Origin: Gautieria morchelliformis
Taxonomy: Eukaryota; Basidiomycota; Agaricomycetes; Gomphales; Gomphaceae
Assembly (NCBI GenBank): GCA_015179125.1
Contig: WHVA01000095.1
Span: 124,001-188,000 of the forward strand
Length of the DNA: 64,000 bases
Reading direction: 5' to 3'
Positions 20,905 through 30,900 of this stretch are shown here, in pieces; positions within the stretch are counted from its first letter, which is position 1; every line of letters begins with the position of its first letter. Under the pieces are notes generated by a model. It was given only the letters and a program-made list of their open reading frames with translations. It was not told the DNA's origin and searched no databases. Both the position numbers and the translations under genes were made by a program.

Positions 20905-21347
20905 TGTCAGGGGACACCCTGTTTTCCATTTCCAGTTCTGACACCACACCCAGTTCCGACTCCATTTCCGACTCCGGTTCTGGTTCCGATTCCGTCTCCG
21001 CCTCCGATTCCGTCCGCCTCCGCTTTCGGAAATGATTCCGCTTCTGGGAGGACTTCCACCAGTTCTGTTCGCCTTGCCAGTTCCACTCCAATTTCTGACT
21101 TCCACTCTCGGAACAGTGTCGGAAATCAAGCGACTCGTGTAATAGGGGGCATAAAGGGTCGATCAAGGGTCAGGGAGGTCAGGGGGATGCAGGGTTGATG
21201 GCGGGTGCCAAGTGTTGTCCCTGGCTGCGCAGTGTAGTATAATACGGGCTCACTGACATTGGGGGTCCTTAGACTTTTCTCTTTGGATTTCCCCTTGCCA
21301 GTTGTGTGGTAGTGTGATCTCCACAACCAGCCAGGGTTGCCCTTACA
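20905..21347 (+). mobile_element. solo LTR, family L5, copy A (443 bp, TSD TATAC)
   Basis: Begins tgtcaggggacacc and ends gggttgcccttaca. The L1 LTR around it is interrupted exactly, with tatac on both sides (20900-20904 and 21348-21352). The interior has a run of imperfect ttccga/ctccgn hexamers, which creates long Ser-rich false ORFs. Confidence 0.92.
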
Positions 21348-21648
21348 TATACATGCAGATGTAAACTACTTATACCAAATGCTCATATGATATCAGCGAA
21401 TAGGAAAGAGGCCGTCATGAGTCAGGGTTGGATAGGGGTGTGCAGTCAAGATACAAATAGATAAAACATATATGCAATAGAGGAAGGGAGGAGTGCAAAC
21501 ATGAAACAACAGAGGGGAAGAGGATAAAGGTACCCATGTAAGAAAACACGCCTTGAGACCTGCATACACGTTACCCTGCATGGACTCTTCGTCTGCTGGG
21601 TTGATCCCACACAATCTACAGGTAGGATGTCCTGCGAATGCATTCTGG

Positions 21649-21815
21649 CCATACGAACACCTAAAGGGGGTTGGGCCGGGAAGATGATGGGGCCAGTGAT
21701 GAACCATCACGCCGGGTAAAGGATGTCGATTGTGTTTGATGGCATGCCTGCTGGTGAATGATGCAAGTAGCGAATGGTTGTTCAGCAAATGGGGCGAAGA
21801 GCGAATGGAGCTAAA
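21649..21815. repeat. 167-bp direct repeat, left copy (L1 LTR segment)
   Basis: The segment from ccatacgaacacc to cgaatggagctaaa is identical, by my reading, to 33463-33629. Another L1 copy of the same segment at about 45981 differs at several positions. The two copies flank Gypsy-B exactly: the left copy ends where Gypsy-B integrase begins and the right copy starts where its pol sequence ends. Confidence 0.85.
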
Positions 21816-23152
21816 GTTGAAGCTAGAACCTGTCTAGCCGATTCCATTTCTGTCCCTTTCACCACTGCCACGAGTTACAACCTGGTTGTGAGCTTGTCAC
21901 AAGAGGAAATGCAGAAAGTCAGAGATGGTTATTCCCTTGATCCATATTTTAGCAAAATACTATATGACCTGAAGCAAGAGTCGAATTGGGCCAGCCCAAA
22001 GCAGCCTCTATTCTACGAGAATGATGGTCTGTTGTACTTTGAAGACTGGAATGGGAATGACAGGCTGTGCATCCCCAAAAGTGAACAACCCAGACTCCTC
22101 AGTGAGGTCCATGATGAAATCACAGAAGGAGCCCATGCAGGCTATCATAGGACTTACAACAAACTGTCCTCTACTTACTTTTGGCCTAGAATGAGTAGAG
22201 ATGTCAAAAGGTTTGTTGTCAGCTGCGATATTTGTCAAAAGGCCAAACCCAGAAGGCATGCACCATTTGGAATGCTACAACCTTTGCCTATCCCGGATAA
22301 ACCTTTTGAAGTTGTCACCATGGACTTTATCACGGAATTACCAGACAGTCTTGGATTTGACAGTATCTTGGTCATAGTGGATAAGCTCACCAAGTATGCT
22401 ACTTTCATCCCCACTAACAGCACTGTTAATGAGGAAGATACTGCTAAAATATTCTTTGAACATATTATTTCCAGATTTGGAATCCCTAGGCAGATTGTAT
22501 CTGAGGTTCACGTGGACCAGCACCTTCTGGAAAGAAATTTGCAAACTTATGGGAATGAGAAGAGCCCTTACCATGGCATATCATCCTCAAGCGGACGGAC
22601 AAACGGAGATCATGAACCAGATCCTGGAAACGGCGCTCCAGACCTACGTGAGTCCTAATCGGGATAACTGGGCCTCGCTACTTGCCTCGTTCTCGCTTGC
22701 ATACAATAACACGCCGCATTCTTCTTCCTCCTTCTCCCCTTCCTTCCTCCTTCACGGATTTCATCCTCGGACTGCTAGCTCTCTATTACATTCTCCTAAC
22801 GACATAATCGAGCGGCCCCAGTCCTTCCCTGGAACTCTGGACTCCGCGGAGTCTGACGATCACGTGACAGGAGATCCAATTGTCTCCGGCCTCGCCGAAA
22901 GTCAAAACGCGTCCAATTTCGTGGAACACTTCGAGACACTCCGTAACCAAGCCAAGCAAGTCCTTCAATTTGCGCAAGTGTCTCAGCAACGAATGTACAA
23001 CGAGGGACGACTGGTCCAGGAGTTCGAAGTAGGTGATTCAGTCCTCCTCAATCCTCACTCACTTCACCTTTTGCGCTCTGAAAAAGGACGCGGTCGAAAG
23101 CTCCTCATGAAGTATGACAGGCCCTTTGAAATTTTGCAAAAACTCGGACCCT
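21816..23152 (+). pseudogene. Gypsy-B integrase
   Basis: The frame includes the His-Cys zinc-binding region (HAGYHRTYNKLSSTYFWPRM followed by CDICQKAK), the first catalytic Asp block (MDFITELPDSLGFDSILVIV) and a conserved TFIPTNSTVNEEDTAKIFFE. Near 22505 the region that should hold the second Asp is altered (IVSEV) and the frame shifts; it goes on as TSTFWKEICKLMGMRRALT, MAYHPQADGQTEIMNQILE (with the third catalytic residue) and a GPY-type end (FEVGDSVLLN). The change of the second Asp and the frameshift make it inactive. The open frame ends at the L2 LTR at 23153. Confidence 0.9.
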
Positions 23153-24532
23153 TGTTTTGGAACCCGTTGAACTAAAAACTGTGGTGTTAAACACAATTCT
23201 AAAGTTCAATCAGAGATTTGACTTTACAAGCACACGCAAGCTTCGAAACTATTTTAACGGAGAACCCAATTAAGAAATTATACTCCGGTGAACAATCAGA
23301 ATCAGTATTGGTACAGGAAGTGTAGCAATAGAGATTTAACTGAACACGTGTAGTTCTCAGATTGTGCAATACTTTGTGAGGTCAAAGAATGTTATTAGGC
23401 ATCCAAGGGTCCAGATACTTTAAGGAGGAAAGCTACCTTGAGTCTTAGGACCGCAGGTCGAGTGAATTAAAGACAACAATAATCCCCAAGACGTGAAAAG
23501 ATAGTTCTGCGCTTGAACTCTTCCTCAGTTCAAGTATGTCACTATTCTTGTGGCTTTTCTGGTTTTCCAACTCAACAAACGTAGGATATTAACTCACTTA
23601 CCCTGAGTTAGGTTAATATCTGCAGTGCGTTGATTGATCAAGAAAGATCAATTACTCAAAAGGCTATTAACCCACTTAACTCAGAGTTAAGTTAATAAAC
23701 TATTGTGTGAATTGAATAACTAATAACCAAGTCTATTAGATCACTGCTCAGAGTGGCGTCTAATGGTACAGGATTACTAATCAGTTACTCTTAGTAATGT
23801 TGCTGTTCGCAGCGCAATTATTCAGAGCCTGCTGCAATTAAAATAGAGCACTCTTGTACTTCTCAGAGCCAATCAGAGTTGCTGCAATCTTAGACTGTAG
23901 CCAAGTCAGTGAGCCAGTACTTCGGTACAAGGCTGTGTTGAAGTCACACTTCAGTTACTCAAGGTATGAGTGGTTTGGGTGAAAGATGATTGATTGCTTC
24001 ACTGCTAAAACTGCAGGCTATTTATACTGCATCTATCTAGCTTACGTAACTACTGCCAGGAACCTTGTAGAGGCTTCTACTACTGTGAAGAACCTTGTGG
24101 AAGCTTAGAGAAGCTTCAGGAAAGGTTTGGAAACTATTGGAAGGCTGTGGAAGGTTCTATTGCTATATTGGGTTAAAGTCACAGCTCTGTGACAGTAAAG
24201 CTAAGAGTATGTAAGAAACTCCCACGCTCATGTGATTATCATGTGACTAAGGAAAGTCATGTGACTGTAGATAATCAAGTGACTTTGAGGTCAGGTGATT
24301 GTCAGGTGACTGTGGATGATCAGGTGACTTTGAGCTGTTTTGAGGTCATGTGATAGTCATGTGACCGTGGGGGATTCTTAGCTAAACTATCAAGAGATTG
24401 TTGTATCTTGTGGACCCAATGTGAGTGTAGCATAGAAATATTAATACAACCTTCCTTGAGGACATTTGAAACTAATTAACTACCTAGTAAATGTTCATAA
24501 ATAGGTAGCTACTTTGTGGACGATCCCTAACA
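23153..24532 (+). mobile_element. solo LTR, family L2, copy a (1380 bp, TSD ACCCT)
   Basis: Begins tgttttggaacccg and ends atccctaaca. accct flanks it on both sides (23148-23152 and 24533-24537). The interrupted Gypsy-B frame resumes right after as a chromodomain-type tail, which confirms the boundaries. The interior carries a cluster of catgtgac/caggtgac repeats at about 24229-24365. Confidence 0.92.
24216..24370. promoter_or_regulatory. array of CATGTGAC/CAGGTGAC repeats in LTR L2a
   Basis: About ten copies of (g)tcatgtga, tcaggtga or tcaagtga at 10-20 bp spacing. catgtgac agrees with the CDEI-type motif (reverse complement of GTCACATG) bound by Cbf1-like bHLH factors in yeast, which is known; binding here is inference. 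The second L2 copy has more units. Confidence 0.45.
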
Positions 24533-24537
24533 ACCCT

Positions 24538-24872
24538 CTACCTACCGTCTGCGCATGCCCGCTAGCTATGACACGCACCCCGTTCTCAACATCGCACACC
24601 TGGAACCTTATGCCTCCTCGGAGCCGCGATTTGGTCCTCGATCGGTGTGACCCCTCTATCGTAAGGACTTCAATTCGATCCCCGAATATGAGGTGGATCA
24701 CATTCTGAAGGAGCACTGGAAGAAGGGGCGTAGTGGTAAACGCGTTCAAGAATTACTGGTCAGGTTCGTCGGATTTGACTCCTCATATGACGAATGGCTC
24801 ACCCGAAGGCACCTCAAGAACGCTCCTGATGTCCTCAAAGCTTGGGACTCGCGTTCGAAGACGCAGGCCTGA
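24538..24872 (+). pseudogene. Gypsy-B GPY tail and chromodomain
   Basis: After the LTR the pol frame resumes with TYRLRMPASYDTHPVLNIAH and then a chromodomain (VDHILKEHWKKGRSGKRVQE, LLVRFVGFDSSYDEWLTRRH, LKNAPDVLKAWD). One in-frame TGA lies at about 24638 before PLYRKDF. Chromodomains direct Gypsy chromoviruses to marked chromatin. The frame ends in TGA at about 24870, near a 19-bp tandem duplication (gcaggcctgatcgtggagc twice). Confidence 0.85.
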
Positions 24873-26062
24873 TCGTGGAGCGCAGGCCTGATCGTGGAGC
24901 CGCCTCCCCCGTTTCACACTTATTTATTATCAATTTTCCTACAGTTTCTTCGGCCTTCGGTTCTCTTCAAGAAAATTCCATCGAAACATCATATATTCCC
25001 TCTTCCTGTATCGACTCTTCCTATCTCAACTTCGAAATCACCAAAAAAATCTGCTTTTCTCCAAACCTTCGAGTGCGCTGCCCGTCTCTCTCTCACTTCT
25101 ATTCTCTCCTCATGGCCCGATTCCCTGACGTCACCTCTCTGGACTACATCACTCGCTTCGACGGCGATCACATCGTTCAGGGACCTGTTCCCGCTCCTAG
25201 CTTTCCTTTCCAACATTCTTCAGAATTCGACTTCTACCGACCTGGCAAATTCGACTTTATATTCCTCGATCATCCCGAGGAGCAATACGCCATCCTTCGA
25301 CATGACTTGGCCAGTTGCTTCTGGGAATCTCTAAAAATGAAAGGGAGATACATTCTGGCGGCCGCTAATGACTGGAACGGCGAAACCGCTGAGAAACCGC
25401 TTCCCCTCACTATTCCTGACGAAAAACTGATTGAAATCGGCATGCCCCATCCTCCTTTTCATCCGATATATCAGCTCACTTACAACTTCCTGTTACTCCC
25501 TGAATCACCCGATGTCATCCGCGGACGACTCACTACCTGGCAAGATAATTCCAGGCAGCTCGCGGCGTGGATCCGTAAAGCTAAACTCAAAACCACCGTG
25601 CTACCTAAGTCATCATGGAAGTGGCCCACTCCTCCCACTCCCGCGTGCTTCGACAATTCGGATGGTGAGAGTAGCTCCGATGACATCTGGCCTTCCAACT
25701 CTTCTGAACACGACACGGTGCTTGGAGAGTCTCCCGAGCCTGCTCGTGAGTTCCTCGTGCCGTACTGCTACTCCCACTCGGTTAACCTGGCTTCCTCAGC
25801 TCGCATTGCACGTTCCTTCAACGCGGAGGTTCAGGTTAGTTCTCCCAAAAGATATCGCGACTACTCCCCAGTCGACGAGGCGCGAGATGGCTCTGAACCC
25901 AACAAGAAGCAGTTGGTGCTCTGGCAGCCATCTATAGCGCAGCTCCTAGAGAGGCAGCTTATGCTGCTGAGAGGAGAAGTAAGCTCGTCAGTATCATATC
26001 CCTGTTCTACAACAAACTCCAAATTCTCACTTATCCGACCGCTCCAGCGCTCCTCTCCGTGA
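24842..26062 (+). CDS. Gypsy-B accessory ORF of unknown function
   Basis: An open frame of 406 codons lies directly after the chromodomain and before the polypurine tract. The first Met in a sensible position is at 25112 (MARFPDVTSLDYITRFDGDH), giving about 316 residues; the earlier part may read through or have a non-AUG start. It has FYRPGKFDFIFLDHPEEQYA, a Trp-rich middle (LTTWQDNSRQLAAWIRKAK), a Ser/Asp-rich stretch and a Leu-rich end (IAQLLERQLMLLRGE). No catalytic or zinc motif is seen. Position suggests a third retrotransposon gene. It is intact while the rest of the element is not, which may be chance. No family recognised. Confidence 0.6.
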   Translation: MGLAFEDAGLIVERRPDRGAASPVSHLFIINFPTVSSAFGSLQENSIETSYIPSSCIDSSYLNFEITKKICFSPNLRVRCPSLSHFYSLLMARFPDVTSLDYITRFDGDHIVQGPVPAPSFPFQHSSEFDFYRPGKFDFIFLDHPEEQYAILRHDLASCFWESLKMKGRYILAAANDWNGETAEKPLPLTIPDEKLIEIGMPHPPFHPIYQLTYNFLLLPESPDVIRGRLTTWQDNSRQLAAWIRKAKLKTTVLPKSSWKWPTPPTPACFDNSDGESSSDDIWPSNSSEHDTVLGESPEPAREFLVPYCYSHSVNLASSARIARSFNAEVQVSSPKRYRDYSPVDEARDGSEPNKKQLVLWQPSIAQLLERQLMLLRGEVSSSVSYPCSTTNSKFSLIRPLQRSSP

Positions 26063-26107
26063 CGCTCGTGTCCCTGCCTCCAAAAACATGTAGGGCAGAC
26101 TCGAAAT

Positions 26108-26125
26108 GTTTGAAGGGGGGATAAC
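26108..26125 (+). other. polypurine tract of Gypsy-B
   Basis: gtttgaaggggggata directly precedes the L3 LTR start tgtaaggg. A purine run in this place primes plus-strand synthesis in LTR retrotransposons, so L3 is the LTR of Gypsy-B. Confidence 0.7.
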
Positions 26126-27657
26126 TGTAAGGGAACGGCTGTTCAACCAGCCAAGGAAGGCTGCTCAACCAGCCCTAGTCTTTTCCTTTTTGTCTTGACA
26201 ATATGTAAAAACACATTTGAAGAATTAACAGTATCTGTGTGCTGTTAATATAACTGGGGAAAGGCTTTTCAAACATTCCTCTAGTTTTGCTATATTTTTC
26301 CTTATTTTTCCAAAGTCTCCATGGCTCAAACTACCACTTTTCTGTCATTACAGAGTTGTGGATCCTCTAGCACCCACAACTCTGTTCCGGGCGCTCTATT
26401 TCAAACTCCGCCGGGCACCTCGGCGGTGGCCGCATTTTCGGACTTATGGTCACCCAAGCACCCACAAGTCCGGCAGGATGGCTCTCTCAGTATTTCCAGC
26501 TGAGTCCCAAACAGTTGCTATATGCAGCCATAGCAACTGTGCAGCCTGTTTGGCTTCACCAAACAATGGGGATCATGGTCAGTCATGACAACTAGGCTGT
26601 ACCAGGCTATGCTCAGCTGTGCTAAGCAGTGCTCTTAGTAATTATGGCTACAGAGCCCTAATTGGCTCAGAACTGCTTACTCAGCTTCTGAGTGCCAAAT
26701 ACATGGTTATCTGGAGATACAGCCTCAATGGCTCAACCAATCCAGGCACACCTTGGTGAGTCAGGAGTACATTACTCAGCCAAGCTGTGCTATGGCACAT
26801 GACCCCTTTCAGTGAGTCATTCCTGACAAATCAAGCTCTGATTGGTAGGAAGCATGGTAGAGTCCCCTGGAAACAGCCAGTTTCTTCCAACCCTTTCTTC
26901 CACCTTCCACAAGCTTCTTCCCCCATTCCATTAATAGATAGAAGGTTCTACCTGCTTACTAAGCTCTTGTACATTACAATATAAAAGGAGGCCCTTTGCC
27001 TGCCCTTTGAGCAATCAATCTACCCATCTTCTATCCTACACAGCTTGTGTGACTTGCACATCTTACCTAAGTTCCTAACCCGAACTAGAATACTACTCTT
27101 GCTTAGAGTAACTATTCTTAGTTAAGTAGTTGCTTTACTGCTTAGCCACTTAGCCTAACACGCTGGGTGAAACTCTACAGAGTGAGGTTGGCAATCGATT
27201 TTCTTGTCAATTAGCACTCCAATACCCAAGACGAGCTGTTCAGTTGATTTTCCTGTTCAGTGACTTTCACAAGTCAAGTCAAGTTGTGCGCGAAAGCCAC
27301 TTCACATTACTCTCTCGTTATTGCAGTGCATTGACGTTGGTCGACCCAATCCACTTACAAACTCCCCTGCGGAGCCTATTCCCTCTTTTATAAAAGGAAT
27401 ACTCTTGGACCCCGATAGTGTCCTTGAACCTACACACTCTTTTAGTTTATTGTTCAGTGCAGCTAAGAAACGTATTGCTTTCCAGCTGTAATAACTTGGA
27501 CTAGTTATTACACAGATTGCAACCAAGGTACAAATATTAAATTATTTCCGGAGTTGTGCTGCTGCATTGAACTGGTATTCTACTAGTTGTGTAAATGACA
27601 CGTTCTGATAGACAGAGCGTTAGCAATAACACCAAAGTCTTGAAGGGTTCCAAAACA
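26126..27657 (+). mobile_element. L3 LTR of Gypsy-B (1532 bp), single shared copy
   Basis: Starts tgtaagggaacggctg and ends gggttccaaaaca. It has a polypurine tract on its left and, on its right, a TGG-starting primer-binding candidate (ctggtggacgttctg). It therefore works as both 3' LTR for the half on the left and 5' LTR for the half on the right. It includes ataaaaggaggcccttt (TATA-like) near 26980. A truncated relative is at 42959-43381 and a related family (L4) at 41036-42504. Confidence 0.8.
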
Positions 27658-27947
27658 CTGGTGGACGTTCTGGGAATTGCTTTCGCAGTGCCTAGAGTGT
27701 AGAGTTTGCTACAATAGCTGAGAAAAAGAAACCTGCTATCACACAAGCAGTTCTTAACCTCGTATCCTCTTCCTTAGGAGCTTCTGTTCAGAAACTCTCA
27801 AGGGAAGGTACACATCCTTACTCTATTCTTACATCACCTCCCTCACCTTCAACTTATCTCAACCCTTGCTCACCACCCAATCGTATTGATCCTCATTTCG
27901 AATCGTTTCGCCCTCGGGACAACCTTGCCTCCTTCAAGAATAAAGGT
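27658..27947 (+). other. Gypsy-B leader with primer-binding site candidate
   Basis: Non-coding leader between the LTR end and the first gag Met. ctggtggacgttctggg just after the LTR may be the primer-binding site; the matching tRNA is not determined. Confidence 0.4.
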
Positions 27948-30900
27948 ATGTCTGCATCACCTAAAAACAACTCACCTCCTAGTTCTCCTACTCGCTTACT
28001 TCCAGCTACTCCTTCGAATCATCCATACGTGGACAATTCTATGGTAGTTGAGGCTAGCCCAAGGGGGACACCTTTAGCTCAGATGACTCGTGCATCTGAA
28101 CCCATGCCGGTTGATTGGACCTTTGATGGCCCTCTAACAACCTCTCTTAACCATGTCTATCTAGCACCTAGTGAGCCTTACAAGGTCTTCAAGGTGGCTG
28201 ACAGACGTAGGAATGTAAAAACTGACTTAAGGCTTTCACTTAGAAGGGATGCTTTACTCTGCATAGCAGAGGTGCACTTTGATCGTTCTAATGCACCAGC
28301 ATTTAGGACCCTCTCTCGTGCATCAGAAGGTGCCTTCAAAGATGAACTGACCTTGTTAGAGTCAGTATTGACTGGCCATGCTGGATGAGTACCAGGAAGA
28401 GGAGTCATTGGATACTTCATTGAGGCATTCAAATACAATACTTTACTCAAGCATCTGACCCGCATCGCTGATGACAGGAAAGATCTCTTGCAAAGTCTGA
28501 ATGTCCCTCCTCCTTCCTTGCCTACTCTGCCTCCACAATGGCTGACAGGCTCCTTATGGAGTGCTAAGGAACTAGAAGTGCTTTTTGTTACGCTGCGTGA
28601 AGATGTAGAAAACTTCTTAGCCTTCTATTGGGATATTGTGGCAATAGTCAAGGGAACTTACAAACCTGCAAGGGATGAAATGGTCTCCCCTTCTCTACCA
28701 GACATTGCTGAACTGTCTACTGATCCGGAAGTCTTTCGGATGCGTTATGTAGCAGCTCACAAGGTCTTGACTAGAAAAGCGACTGCTGATAACCATTTCA
28801 ATGAGGCCAGAGTTCATCTAGTTCATGAAGCTCCTGCTTTTGGACTTGACTCTTCCCCAACTATGGTTAATCCAGTAAGTCAGAGTCACGAACCTATCTT
28901 GGCTCCCCAGCCTCGATATGTCCCTAGTCTCCCTACAGTCCCTCAAGGTGACACTGAACTAGGTCTCCCTATAGACCATGATCAGATTAGACGAAGACAG
29001 TCTACCGCTTACACACGTGGGCCTAGGCCATCTTTGAATTTTCGCTCACCTTACAACCAGGACCCTACCAAGCTTACTGGGTCTGATGGTTTAGAGGAGA
29101 TGTTCCAAACTCCTGCTCCTAATTGAAGGAGGACTATCTTCAGTATCCCAGAATCCTCTGTGGTTCCTTCTAGAACCCATGGAGTTTCTGGAGGAGCACC
29201 CCCTCCAGGAGGTGACCCTTCTGATGATGAGTCCTCGGACCCTCCTCACACACCTAGTCGCTATCCTCCTATTCTTCCTCAACTCCCTTCAGGAGGAAGA
29301 AGTAACCCACCTGGTAGACCTAATGACTCAGGTCCACCTGACGGTGGTAATGGTGGTGGTGGTGGAGACCCTAACCCATACAGGGGGGATGGTCTTAAAG
29401 AGGATAAGTCTGGCTCTGAAACCTCCTTCAATCAGAGCAAGATGGAAGCCTATTTTGATAACAAGTTGCATCCTGACTTGGTCCCTGAATGGGATGGCAA
29501 TCCTGACACTTTGGCACAATGGATTCTAAAGGTGAACCACCTATCTCAAAACTCAACCACAGTCTTCAAACAACTGGGACGAATTGTTCCATTGAGACTG
29601 CGTAAGAGTGCGGAACACTGGTTCTTTTCCTTACCCTTGTCCTATCGTCAAGAAGCCACTCTGGATTGGAAGTCAATCAGAGATGTAATCAGGGCTTATT
29701 ACATGAACCGAGCTTGGCTTGATAGACAGAAGGCCAGAGCAAACCGTGCTACTTTCCGAGAAGCTGGCCATGCTAATGAGACTCCTAGTGAGTACTACGT
29801 TAGAAAGGCAGAGCTGCTGAGGCTGGTCAGTAAGCTGACAGACTCAGAACTCATTATGGAAATTATGAACGCAGCTCCACCCTACTGGCACACTGTTATC
29901 GATGCTCACCGGTGTGCTGATGCGGTTGAATTCCAATCTGCTATCAAATATCATGAGGAATCCCTATCTCATCCACCTTTCACCTCTGGTGATAGTATGG
30001 AAAGGCGCATTAGAAATTTGGAAAGTGTTTTGCAATCCAGACCACGATTTGACTCTAGAAACACTGGGGATAGATCATTCTGAGATGCTAGAACTCATCT
30101 GGTAGGATGGACGCCAAAGCTAGGCACTCCCAAGCATCCTAAGGATGACTCAAATGTGTCTACGAGAGCTACTCCTGAATCAAAAGGAGCTAGACCATGC
30201 AGGCATTGCGGAAGCAGTAAGCATTGGGACAATGAGTGCAAACACGTGAAAGCCACAGCTTACTCTCATCTCACTCATGTTTCTGTTGAAGAAGACAATG
30301 CCTATGTGGCCTATGAGGATTTATACCTCGAAGCCATTCACAAGTCAGAACACCGTTCTGATTCCGACCCAGCTCATGTAAACTCAATAAGTGCTGAGAC
30401 TGAAGCCGAATCTGAAGAACCTCTCTTGGATCTTCATGAAGCTCCCCAGTCTCAGGAAGTTCATTGCCAGTTCACCAAACCGTCAATGAGTCTTTTTGAG
30501 AGCAAGTCCAGACTGGGGGGATCCAATAACTCTGATGGTAATGGTACCCCTGCTCCTTCTCTTCAAGGAGAGTCTTATCCTAAAACTCGCCGAGAAAGGA
30601 GGAAACTCCTGAAAGATTCCAAACAGGTAGTAACTTTCCTGAAGAATTCTAAACTCACTAGTTGGGCCCCAAACTCTCTGATTAAACTCAGGAGGCTAAT
30701 GTCCAGACCTGCGGGTTGTGCATTCCTTGGATCATCTGCCACTACCACGAATGTTTGGTTAGGGGAATATGGAAAGAATCAGCAAGCTCTAGTGGCTGAC
30801 TCTGGTTCAGACATCTCCCTCATCTCTCAGAATGCTCTCAACTCTATGGAGAACCCTCCTAGGGTCAAGATGGGCCAGAAAATTAACTTGATTCAAGTTA

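Noticed and set aside
20811-21198. Ser/Glu/Arg-rich ORFs in several frames
   Set aside because: They arise from ttccga/ctccgn hexamer runs inside the L5 solo LTR and appear on both strands.
26321-26503. 60-codon ORF starting MAQTTTFLSLQSC, present again at 43153-43335
   Set aside because: It occurs only because both positions are copies of the same LTR (L3). The frame has no motif and crosses non-coding LTR sequence, so conservation reflects the repeat and not selection for a protein.
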